NCBI GenBank assembly: GCA_017446125.1
Contig: JAFSRL010000104.1
Span: 1 to 11,756 of the forward strand
Length of the DNA stretch: 11,756 bases
Direction of reading: 5' to 3'
From: Lachnospiraceae bacterium
GTDB lineage: Bacteria; Bacillota; Clostridia; Lachnospirales; Lachnospiraceae
Shown: piece after piece, positions 1 to 5,924 of the stretch
How the letters are laid out: the number at the start of each line of letters is the position of its first letter
Numbering within the stretch: position 1 is the first letter of the stretch
Made by a program: the position numbers and the translations under genes
Notes under the pieces: generated by a model
What the model was told of the DNA's origin: nothing
Seen by the model: only the letters and a program-made list of their open reading frames with translations
The model's database searches: none

Positions 1-2
1 AA

Positions 3-542
3 ACGGCGATAGACACATACGGTGATCTGGATATCGTGATCAACAACGCGGCGATCGGCGAGCAGAAGATGATCGACGAGACAGACGACGAATGGCTGGA
101 GCATGTTTACCAGACCAATGTGTTCGGACCGTTCCGCTTTATCAGGGAATCGTTAAAGGTCTTTATGCCGAAGAACGACGGCTGCATTATCAATATTTCC
201 TCCGTGAACGGTGACCGGCCTTTCTGCGGCGCTTCCTACACGTCATCCAAGGGCGCGATCAATACGCTGACGAAAAATGTGGCCATGCGTCTGATCGATA
301 CCAACATCCGCATCAACGCGGTTGCGCCGGGCGCGACGGTGACACCGGCGCACCTTGCGAACAAGGCGGGCGAACAGCCGGGCGGCGCAAAGATGCTGGA
401 ATACAGCAAGCATTTTGTCTACTTCCCGGGACCGGAATGTGATCCGATGGATCAGGCAAACGCCTGTCTGTTCCTCGCCTCCGACATGGGGAAGCATGTG
501 AAGGGACAGGTGATCCAGGTCTGCAACGGGGCGTTCTTATGA
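3..542 (+). CDS. Short-chain dehydrogenase/reductase (SDR), 5'-truncated by window edge
   Basis: This is an NAD(P)-dependent oxidoreductase of the classical SDR family; the substrate cannot be told. The frame is open from base 3, so the N-terminal Rossmann glycine motif lies outside the window. Visible in order are the NNAA motif of strand 4 (INNAAIGE), the strand-5 serine in INISSVNG, the catalytic YxxxK as YTSSKGA, the RINAVAPGA segment after strand 6, and the C-terminal GQVIQVCNGA strand, which in most family members reads close to a V-D-G-G motif. About 180 residues are present of a usual 250-290, so roughly the first 80-100 are missing. The stop at 540-542 overlaps an ATG that opens an aldo/keto reductase remnant. 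A terminator-like hairpin follows at 621-686. The C terminus looks complete. Family assignment is firm; substrate is unknown. Confidence 0.93.
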   Translation, partial: TAIDTYGDLDIVINNAAIGEQKMIDETDDEWLEHVYQTNVFGPFRFIRESLKVFMPKNDGCIINISSVNGDRPFCGASYTSSKGAINTLTKNVAMRLIDTNIRINAVAPGATVTPAHLANKAGEQPGGAKMLEYSKHFVYFPGPECDPMDQANACLFLASDMGKHVKGQVIQVCNGAFL

Positions 543-631
543 AACGGTATTCTGCACTCGTTCAAAATGAGATCCATCCGTATTATCAGGAACAGGACGT
601 GGTGCCTTTCATACAGGAGAAAAACGGTTGA
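539..631 (+). pseudogene. Aldo/keto reductase remnant (30 codons)
   Basis: A short frame starts at ATG 539, overlapping the SDR stop as ATGA, and ends at TGA 629-631 inside the operator/terminator repeat. Its product contains VQNEIHPYYQ followed by EQDVVPFIQEKNG. This matches the segment around residues 160-185 of small aldo/keto reductases (the usual N-Q-I-E-x-H-P-Y-x-Q block and following helix). The first roughly 160 residues and the last roughly 100 are absent, as are the catalytic Asp, Tyr, Lys and His. It therefore cannot be an enzyme and is best read as a deletion scar of a gene once next to the SDR. It is not a piece of the intact reductase at 1383-2435, which belongs to a different subgroup and lacks this block. 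A functional small peptide is possible but unsupported. The match is from memory of the family, not from a search. Confidence 0.6.
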
Positions 632-642
632 CATTGTGTCAA
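628..642. promoter_or_regulatory. TetR-type operator 1 (over -35)
   Basis: TTGACATTGTGTCAA is a perfect dyad with 6-base arms and a 3-base centre, the size expected for a TetR-family dimer site. It covers the -35 box, which suggests autorepression by the regulator encoded at 711. The link to this regulator is inferred from position only. Confidence 0.65.
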
Positions 643-656
643 TGCGGGTATAGAAT
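628..656 (+). promoter_or_regulatory. Promoter of the tetR operon
   Basis: A consensus -35 box TTGACA (628-633) is followed after exactly 17 bases by TAGAAT (651-656) as the -10 box. The predicted start is near 663, about 48 bases before the TetR ATG. The -35 box is the left half of an operator dyad, so binding there would block RNA polymerase. Confidence 0.75.
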
Positions 657-662
657 GTACCT

Positions 663-679
663 GTTGACGCAGTGTCAAC
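663..679. promoter_or_regulatory. TetR-type operator 2 (over the transcription start)
   Basis: GTTGACGCAGTGTCAAC is a second dyad with the same TTGAC/GTCAA half-sites, 36 bases centre to centre from the first. It lies over the predicted start site. Two copies of one site around one promoter support specific repression, possibly with both sites occupied together. Confidence 0.65.
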
Positions 680-710
680 CGTTTTTTCTATTGTTTGAAC
701 GGAGGAGAAA

Positions 711-1334
711 ATGTTCAAGGGAACACCGGAGCTGATCGCCAAAAGAAGAGAAGAGATTATAGGCGCCTGTGAGCGGCTGTACAAGACGATGAGCTTTAAG
801 GAGATCACGCTGAAGGAAATCGGCAATGAAACCTCCTTCTCCAGACCGACCATCTACAACTATTTTCAGACGAAGGAAGAAATCTTTCTTGCGCTTTTTG
901 AACGGGAGTATGACCGCTGGAACGAGGATCTGACGGATATTCTGGAAAACAACAAAAAACTGACCGCTGCCGTGCTGGCGGAAAAAATCGCAAAGACCCT
1001 TACGAAGAGAACACAGCTGTTAAAACTGTTATCCATGAACAATTATGACATGGAGGCTAACAGCCGGCAGGAAATGCTCACCTCGTTTAAGACATCCTAT
1101 GGCCGCTCGCTGCAGCTCATGCGAAAGCTGCTGGAAAAATACCGGCCCAAGATGAGCGATGCCGAAATCCAAAACTTCATTTATATCTTCTTTCCGTTTA
1201 TGTTTGGTATTTATCCTTATACGACAGTGACTATAAAACAGAAGACAGCAATGAAGGAAGCGGATGTGGATTACAGCTATCAATCTGTTTACGAGATCAC
1301 GCACAACTGCCTGTGCAGGCTTTTGAGTGTTTGA
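711..1334 (+). CDS. TetR/AcrR-family transcriptional regulator
   Basis: A 207-residue protein of usual TetR length. Residues about 10-60 form the DNA-binding domain: the stretch KEITLKEIGNETSFSRPTIY with following NYFQTKEEIF is the typical TetR helix-turn-helix, ending in the conserved Y-x-Y-F-x-x-K-E sequence. The C-terminal 145 residues are helical and divergent, as expected of the ligand-binding and dimer domain; the ligand is unknown. The start is set by GGAGGAG at 701-707. The gene sits behind two matching dyads (628-642 and 663-679), so it probably represses itself and the genes downstream. The reductase gene follows after 48 bases with no clear terminator between, suggesting one transcript. 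Known TetR proteins of this kind often sense toxic small molecules; whether this one does is inference. Confidence 0.93.
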   Translation: MFKGTPELIAKRREEIIGACERLYKTMSFKEITLKEIGNETSFSRPTIYNYFQTKEEIFLALFEREYDRWNEDLTDILENNKKLTAAVLAEKIAKTLTKRTQLLKLLSMNNYDMEANSRQEMLTSFKTSYGRSLQLMRKLLEKYRPKMSDAEIQNFIYIFFPFMFGIYPYTTVTIKQKTAMKEADVDYSYQSVYEITHNCLCRLLSV

Positions 1335-1382
1335 GTAACATTTGACGTGCAGGCGTACTAAGACAGAAGGAGTGTACAGATA

Positions 1383-2435
1383 ATGAAATACCAAAAAATG
1401 GGAGAAACAGACCTGTCGGTATCCCGCATCTGCATGGGATGTATGGGATTCGGGGATGCCGCAAGGGGACAGCATAGCTGGACGATCGATGAAGCGCATT
1501 CCAGGGAGATCATCAAACGTGGTCTTGACCTGGGCGTGAATTTCTATGATACCGCGATCGCCTATCAGAGCGGGACCAGCGAGCAGTATCTCGGCAGGGC
1601 GATTCGGGATTACGCGAAGCGTGACGATGTAGTCATCGCGACGAAGTTTTTGCCGCGCACGGAGGAAGAGATTGAAAACGGCATCTCCGGACAACAGCAC
1701 ATCGAGAACATGATCAACACGAGCTTAAATAACTTGGGGCTCGATTACGTGGATCTCTACATCTATCACATGTGGGACTGGCAGACGGACATCTATGACA
1801 TCATGGACGGCTTAAACCGCGTTGTAAAAGCCGGAAAGGCAAGATATATCGGCATCTCTAACTGCTATGCATGGCAGATCGCAAAGGCAAACGCACTGGC
1901 GGAAAAAGAGGGCTTTTCCAAATTCGTATCCGTCCAGGGACATTTCAATCTGATCTTCCGCGAGGAAGAGCGGGAGATGGTGCTGTATTGCAATGAGGAA
2001 AACATTGCACTGACGCCGTACAGCGCCTTGGCAAGCGGCAGGTTGTCCAGAAAGCCCGGGGCAGATGATACGAAACGCGCGGCGGAAGACAGCTACGCAA
2101 AGTTCAAATATGACGCAACGGCAGCACAGGACAGTGTGATCATCGAACGTGTGGCGGCGCTTGCCGAAAAGCGTAATGTCAGCATGACGGAGGTTTCGCT
2201 ATCATGGCTTCTTACGAAGACGACGTCGCCGGTGGTCGGTGCCACAAAGCTTCATCACATCGAAGGCGCGGCCAGGGCGGTGGAACTGGAACTTGCGGAT
2301 GAGGAGATCGCGTATTTGGAAGAACCTTATGTACCGCATCCCCTGGCAGGTGTGATGGCACAGAACAAGCCGGCGAACGCCAAAGAAAAGCATGTATGGT
2401 CAACCGGAGATCAGAAGATTGGAGGGCAGAAATGA
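1383..2435 (+). CDS. Aldo/keto reductase (YajO/voltage-channel-beta-like group)
   Basis: A 350-residue NADPH-dependent carbonyl reductase with a TIM-barrel fold, expected in the cytoplasm. The catalytic tetrad is complete: Asp56 and Tyr61 in FYDTAIAY, Lys88 in ATKF and His129 in YIYHMWD. Further family blocks are KARYIGISNC, the middle LTPYSALASGRL block, and VVGATKLHHIE near the end, which binds the cofactor phosphate in relatives. The length and the N-terminal LSVSRICMGCMGFGD place it with the 320-350 residue general AKR group. The start is fixed by AAGGAG at 1367-1372, 10 bases ahead. The stop overlaps the next start as ATGA (2432-2435), so translation is probably coupled to the flavodoxin-DUF362 lipoprotein. 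The substrate is unknown; an aldehyde or quinone is a guess from the family. Confidence 0.94.
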   Translation: MKYQKMGETDLSVSRICMGCMGFGDAARGQHSWTIDEAHSREIIKRGLDLGVNFYDTAIAYQSGTSEQYLGRAIRDYAKRDDVVIATKFLPRTEEEIENGISGQQHIENMINTSLNNLGLDYVDLYIYHMWDWQTDIYDIMDGLNRVVKAGKARYIGISNCYAWQIAKANALAEKEGFSKFVSVQGHFNLIFREEEREMVLYCNEENIALTPYSALASGRLSRKPGADDTKRAAEDSYAKFKYDATAAQDSVIIERVAALAEKRNVSMTEVSLSWLLTKTTSPVVGATKLHHIEGAARAVELELADEEIAYLEEPYVPHPLAGVMAQNKPANAKEKHVWSTGDQKIGGQK

Positions 2436-4066
2436 GGAACAGAATGAAAAAGAGAACTCTTGTGACAGCGGCACTTCTGATGGTGTTGTGTCTTTGCGCC
2501 TGCGGCAGCAAGGCGGAGAACGAAAACCAGCCTGCCGACAGTACGACGCCGGAAACTGCGGCAAGCTCAGAAGCTGTGGAACCCACGGAACCCACGGAAC
2601 CCACGGAAACCACGGAATCCACGGAAACCACATTCTCAACAGAAGATACAGAGTCCACAGAACCCGCATCGCAGGCAGAAGAAGGAACGACAGCCGCACA
2701 GGGAACGTTGGTGGTATACTTCTCTGCAACAGGCACGACGAAGGGCGTAGCGGAACGGATCGCATCTGTCACAGGCGCGGACCTGTATGAGATCGTCCCT
2801 GCGGAACCATATTCCGACGCGGACTTAAACTGGCATGATGATAACTGCCGTGCAAACCGCGAACAGAATGACAAGTCCTTCCGCCCGGAAATCGCAAGTG
2901 AGGAGGTATCGCTCGAAGGGTATTCGACCGTTTTCATCGGTTTCCCGATCTGGTGGGGCGAGGAGCCGCGCATCATGGATGCCTTCGTGGAGAAGTATGA
3001 TTTCAGCGGCATCACACTGATCCCCTTCTGCACCTCCGGAAGCAGCGGGATCGGACAAAGCGGTGAAAACTTAGAGGCTTGTGCCGGAAGCGGAACGTGG
3101 CTGGCGGGAGAACGGTTCAGCGGAAGCGTATCCGAGGAAGACCTGACCAGTTGGATCGACGGATTGCAACTGTCCGTCGCTTCCAATACCGCGTCGGATG
3201 CATCTACCGTTTTTTTTACATCCGACATTACGGCGCAGGGACTCGTGAAACTCTACGAACAGCTTAACTGGTCACCCTCCGGGGAGGTCGCCGTAAAGGT
3301 TTCGACCGGCGAGCCGCCTGCCAGCAATTATTTGCGCCCCGAACTGATCCGCGATCTGGTACAGCAATTAGACGGAACCATCGTCGAATGCAATACCGCC
3401 TACGGCGGCTCACGCTCGAGTGCAGCGATGCATAAACAGGTGGCAGAAGATCACGGCTTCACACAGATCGCGGACTTTGACTTGCTCGATGAAGAGGGAG
3501 AAAGCGAGTGGCCCGTGGAGGGCGGCAGCCGGATCGACCGCGTGATCGTCGGAAATCATGCAGAAAACTACCCGGACTGGCTGATCCTTTCACATTTCAA
3601 AGGACATGGTATGGCAGGGTTTGGCGGTGCTATCAAAAATGTCGGCATCGGCATTTCTTCTTCCAGCGGGAAGGTGTATGTACATTCCGCCGGGACGCGC
3701 ACCAGCGGCTCTATCATGCATAGCGATCAGGATGCGTGGCTGGAGGCCATGGCGGAGATGGTGAAGGGCTTCCGCGATCACGTGGGGGAAGAACACATCG
3801 TTTATATCAACGTCATGAACCGTCTGTCCATTGACTGCGACTGCAATGGCCACCCCGCGGAACCGGACATCCACGACATTGGGATTCTGGCAAGCACCGA
3901 TCCTGTTGCGTTGGATCAGGCCTGTGTCGATCTCATCCATCAGGCGGAGGGGAACGAATCCTTCCTGCGCCGCATCGAATCACAGCACGGAATGCATACG
4001 CTGGAGCATGCGGAAGCGATCGGGCTGGGCTCACGTACCTATCAGATGATCGACATCGATGCGTGA
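2432..4066 (+). CDS. Flavodoxin-DUF362 fusion lipoprotein
   Basis: A 544-residue protein with four parts. Residues 1-24 are a lipoprotein signal: basic start, hydrophobic core, and lipobox LCAC with Cys24 as the lipidation site. Residues 25-90 are a Thr/Glu/Pro/Ser linker. Residues 91-about 240 are a flavodoxin domain: strand LVVYFSATGTT carries the FMN phosphate loop (SATGTT, 98-103), followed by GFPIWWGEEPRIM. Residues 257-544 are a DUF362 domain, with SHFKGH at 387-392, a GFGGAIKNVG stretch after it, CDCNGHP at 469-475 and STDPVALDQA. Most DUF362 proteins I recall carry a 4Fe-4S pair between the last-but-one and last blocks; here only a short Cys-free stretch is present. ATG 2432 was chosen because GGAGG lies 5 bases upstream and it overlaps the reductase stop; ATG 2396 would place a polar segment before the signal. 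DUF362 has no agreed function. Anchoring outside the membrane is predicted, with FMN as probable cofactor. Confidence 0.88.
   Translation: MRNRMKKRTLVTAALLMVLCLCACGSKAENENQPADSTTPETAASSEAVEPTEPTEPTETTESTETTFSTEDTESTEPASQAEEGTTAAQGTLVVYFSATGTTKGVAERIASVTGADLYEIVPAEPYSDADLNWHDDNCRANREQNDKSFRPEIASEEVSLEGYSTVFIGFPIWWGEEPRIMDAFVEKYDFSGITLIPFCTSGSSGIGQSGENLEACAGSGTWLAGERFSGSVSEEDLTSWIDGLQLSVASNTASDASTVFFTSDITAQGLVKLYEQLNWSPSGEVAVKVSTGEPPASNYLRPELIRDLVQQLDGTIVECNTAYGGSRSSAAMHKQVAEDHGFTQIADFDLLDEEGESEWPVEGGSRIDRVIVGNHAENYPDWLILSHFKGHGMAGFGGAIKNVGIGISSSSGKVYVHSAGTRTSGSIMHSDQDAWLEAMAEMVKGFRDHVGEEHIVYINVMNRLSIDCDCNGHPAEPDIHDIGILASTDPVALDQACVDLIHQAEGNESFLRRIESQHGMHTLEHAEAIGLGSRTYQMIDIDA
2581..2634 (+). 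repeat. 9-bp tandem repeat coding the Thr-Glu-Pro linker
   Basis: Three perfect copies of ACCCACGGA (2581-2607) are followed by three diverged copies to 2634. The unit is in frame and gives PTE/TTE/STE triplets in the spacer between lipid anchor and flavodoxin domain. Copy-number change would alter tether length without shifting the frame. Confidence 0.85.
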
Positions 4067-4973
4067 AGTGATAGAGACTCTTCAAAGGGAAGCGGTTTAT
4101 ATCTGCTATTATTTTGAACTGCAGCTTCGCCAGATCGTCTGGTACTGGATCCTCGGTATGGCGATCGGTTCTTTTATTTCCGTTTTTGCAAAAGACAGGA
4201 TCCATGGCGCCTTTGCTTCCATGCAGGGGAAAAAGATCGGTCTCTTTGGCATCATTCCTGCCTGCCTTTTGGGGATTGCTTCTCCGTTGTGCATGTACGG
4301 AACCATTCCGATTGCCGCATCCTTCCGCAAGCAGGGAATGCGGGAAGACCGGCTGGCGGCGTTTATGATGGCTTCTGTGTTGCTGAATCCGCAGCTGATC
4401 GTTTACAGCGCTGCTCTCGGATCGGTGGCTTTGGCTGTGCGCATTGTGACATGTTTCTTTTGCGGATGCACAGCGGGGCTTTTGCTGTTTGTTGTATACC
4501 GGGGAGGGCAGTTTTTTAACTTCGACGGTTTTGAAGCTGGGGCAAGCCGTGATACGCATCCGAATCTGTTGATACGATATCTTTTGAATTTCTTAAGAAA
4601 CATAAAGGCGACCGGGTTGTATTTCCTCTTCGGGATCTTGCTGTCCGCCCTGTTCCAGCGGTATGTTCCACAGGACCTGATGGTGCAACTGTTCGGCGGC
4701 AACGAAGCCTTCGGTGTGCTGATGGCAGCAACGATCGGTGTGCCGCTTTATGCCTGCGGCGGCGGAACGATCCCCTTGTTACAAAGCTGGCTGAGTGACG
4801 GCATGAGCATGGGAAGTGCCGCAGCCTTCATGATCACGGGCCCTGCAACCAAGATCACCAACCTGGGTGCATTAAAAATCGTCATGGGATGGAAACGTTT
4901 CCTTCTTTACATCGCTTTTATCATGCTCTTTTCGCTGGTCTCCGGAATCCTCGTAAACCTTCTGACGGCATAG
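4059..4973 (+). CDS. Membrane permease, ArsP/DUF318-like
   Basis: A 304-residue polytopic membrane protein with about eight hydrophobic segments in two halves split by a polar loop near residues 148-170. Each half has the family's broken-helix signature: SPLCMYGTIPIAASF (75-89) and GVPLYACGGGTIPLLQ (227-242), followed by the GPATKITNLGAL stretch. These match the predicted-permease family PF03773, whose studied member ArsP exports trivalent organoarsenicals. ArsP-type members usually have a Cys-Gly pair in the first signature; here it reads C78-M-Y-G81, while C233-G234 is kept in the second. The substrate may therefore differ. The start overlaps the previous gene by 8 bases and has no clear ribosome site, so translation is likely coupled. 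No terminator is evident after the stop. The export role is inferred from family. Confidence 0.8.
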   Translation: MREVIETLQREAVYICYYFELQLRQIVWYWILGMAIGSFISVFAKDRIHGAFASMQGKKIGLFGIIPACLLGIASPLCMYGTIPIAASFRKQGMREDRLAAFMMASVLLNPQLIVYSAALGSVALAVRIVTCFFCGCTAGLLLFVVYRGGQFFNFDGFEAGASRDTHPNLLIRYLLNFLRNIKATGLYFLFGILLSALFQRYVPQDLMVQLFGGNEAFGVLMAATIGVPLYACGGGTIPLLQSWLSDGMSMGSAAAFMITGPATKITNLGALKIVMGWKRFLLYIAFIMLFSLVSGILVNLLTA

Positions 4974-4993
4974 GAACTGTATTGTTAAAGTAA

Positions 4994-5022
4994 TTGATAT
5001 CCTTCCTTAAACTAAGTAAAAT
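4994..5022 (+). promoter_or_regulatory. Promoter of the orphan membrane-protein gene
   Basis: TTGATA (4994-4999) and TAAAAT (5017-5022) are separated by exactly 17 bases in an AT-rich stretch. Predicted start is near 5029, giving a leader of about 45 bases before the ATG at 5074. This suggests the gene is transcribed apart from the permease operon. Confidence 0.55.
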
Positions 5023-5073
5023 ATAACTACAACCTCACCAAAGGCAAAACTGGGGAAACCCGAGGAAGAAAGG

Positions 5074-5799
5074 ATGAAGAAAACGATATCGCTGATTCTC
5101 ATATTGGGTTTGTTTATTGTTGTTATCAGCCTATTGGTATTGAGAATAAAAGTTAATACAATCAGAAGTAATCATTCGAATGATTATTTTTTTTCTGCAG
5201 CCGGAGCCTATCGTTATGATGCTTTGTTTGTAGTGCCATCTTTAGAACCTTCTGATAGGAAGGAGCAGATCGCCATTACGTGCAGAGAGATAAGAAGATT
5301 AAAAAACGGGATCATTTACAATCTCTGTATTGATTCCGATGAAGCGTTACCCGGTCGTCATTATGGCGATTGGGACAGATTCGATTTGGGGTATTATTAT
5401 GTAAATAATGATTCTATTCTTCTTGTTAGAGATGTAGACATTAAAAGAATATCGGAAGAGGAACTGATAGACATAGGAACGATTGTCTGCCAAAAGGAAT
5501 CCATACAGGACAGCCACAGTGAAATCGAACAATGCGAGCATGAATATATTGATAATAAAGGAAGTAGAAGTGTTTTTTGTTACTATAACAGTTCCGTTGA
5601 GACGGGATACTATGAGATCCAAGTATGGGAAAAAAACAAGGGGTTAATCCACTATATGAGTGGGTGGGGCGCGATGCGTGATCATATGGAACTAACTATG
5701 GAAGGGCAGGAGTTTAATCTTGATATTCCGAACGAAAGAATAAGACCTGCTGTGTTTATTGTTTTGAAAGAAAGACAAAAGAGAGCTGCTAATGATTGA
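5074..5799 (+). CDS. Hypothetical membrane-anchored protein, unrecognised
   Basis: I do not recognise this 241-residue protein. Residues 5-23 (after MKKT) are strongly hydrophobic, followed by basic residues. It is either a single-pass membrane anchor or an uncleaved signal, with the rest probably outside the cell. No lipobox is present. The outer part is rich in Tyr, Asp, Asn and Glu, with Cys at about residues 71, 87, 140, 155 and 170. A compact extracytoplasmic domain is plausible, but no known fold or active site is visible. The start has AGGAAG at 5063-5068. Base composition is clearly more AT-rich than all flanking genes, with many AGA, ATA and TTA codons, which suggests recent transfer. 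It has its own predicted promoter and ends just before a palindrome. No partner can be named from context. Confidence 0.8.
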   Translation: MKKTISLILILGLFIVVISLLVLRIKVNTIRSNHSNDYFFSAAGAYRYDALFVVPSLEPSDRKEQIAITCREIRRLKNGIIYNLCIDSDEALPGRHYGDWDRFDLGYYYVNNDSILLVRDVDIKRISEEELIDIGTIVCQKESIQDSHSEIEQCEHEYIDNKGSRSVFCYYNSSVETGYYEIQVWEKNKGLIHYMSGWGAMRDHMELTMEGQEFNLDIPNERIRPAVFIVLKERQKRAAND

Positions 5800-5811
5800 T
5801 AACCCCGCTTC

Positions 5812-5825
5812 GTGGTTATAACCAC
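5812..5825. promoter_or_regulatory. 14-bp perfect palindrome, candidate activator site
   Basis: GTGGTTATAACCAC is a perfect dyad. Its centre lies 41.5 bases before the start predicted from the -10 box at 5848-5853, the standard place for a class II Crp/Fnr-type activator. A further ATAACC half-site lies at 5799-5804. The regulator is not in the window; a Crp/Fnr protein is inferred from geometry. Confidence 0.5.
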
Positions 5826-5853
5826 ATACATCACATCCAAATCCTTCTATACT
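5825..5853 (+). promoter_or_regulatory. Promoter of the 4Fe-4S protein gene
   Basis: TATACT (5848-5853) is a good -10 box. At 17 bases spacing the -35 position holds CATACA, a poor match, which fits a promoter needing an activator bound at the adjacent palindrome. Predicted start is near 5860. Confidence 0.5.
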
Positions 5854-5861
5854 GTGTAAGT

Positions 5862-5902
5862 GCAGGCAAGTGAATGCTTGCCTGCGAAACAATACAGGCA
5901 AG
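5862..5902 (+). promoter_or_regulatory. Leader with two mutually exclusive hairpins
   Basis: GCAGGCAAG (5862-5870) pairs perfectly with CTTGCCTGC (5877-5885) around a 6-base loop. CAGGCAAG recurs at 5895-5902 and can pair instead with the same central strand around a 10-base loop. The second stem ends 8 bases before the ribosome site AAGGAG (5911-5916). Predicted transcription begins at about 5860, so the first hairpin would sit at the very 5' end. Confidence 0.55.
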
Positions 5903-5924
5903 AACACAAGAAGGAGAATCCAAA

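Larger units (their letters stand above)
621..686 (+). terminator. Long inverted repeat with T run behind the SDR gene
   Basis: The arm at 621-642 (starting AAAACGGTTGACA) is the reverse complement of 664-685 (ending TGTCAACCGTTTT) except at two positions, both of which become G-U pairs in RNA. The loop is about 21 bases and the distal arm runs into six T residues at 681-686. This is the form of an intrinsic terminator for the SDR transcript. The same bases contain the TetR operators and promoter, so the role is shared. The long loop makes termination efficiency uncertain. Confidence 0.6.

Noticed and set aside
1301..1324. Possible terminator at the end of the TetR gene
   Set aside because: The stems are short, overlap each other, have a 2-base or 6-base loop inside the coding region, and are followed by only four T; read-through into the reductase is more likely.
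1029..1700. Minus-strand open frame of 223 codons
   Set aside because: It overlaps the TetR and reductase genes, and its product resembles no family.
2392..2790. Plus-strand frame with Gly-Thr-His repeats
   Set aside because: The repeat is only the 9-bp Thr-Glu linker read in another frame.
2212..3228. Long minus-strand open frame of 338 codons
   Set aside because: It lies opposite the reductase and lipoprotein genes, shows Ser/Val low complexity that mirrors the Thr/Glu repeat, and has no ribosome site or recognisable domain.
3933..4559. Minus-strand open frame of 208 codons
   Set aside because: It is opposite the permease and DUF362 end, has no ribosome site and has a biased composition.
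5874..5924. N-terminal extension of the 4Fe-4S protein from ATG 5874
   Set aside because: This ATG lies inside the leader hairpin without a ribosome site; ATG 5925 has a good one, and the conserved part begins there.
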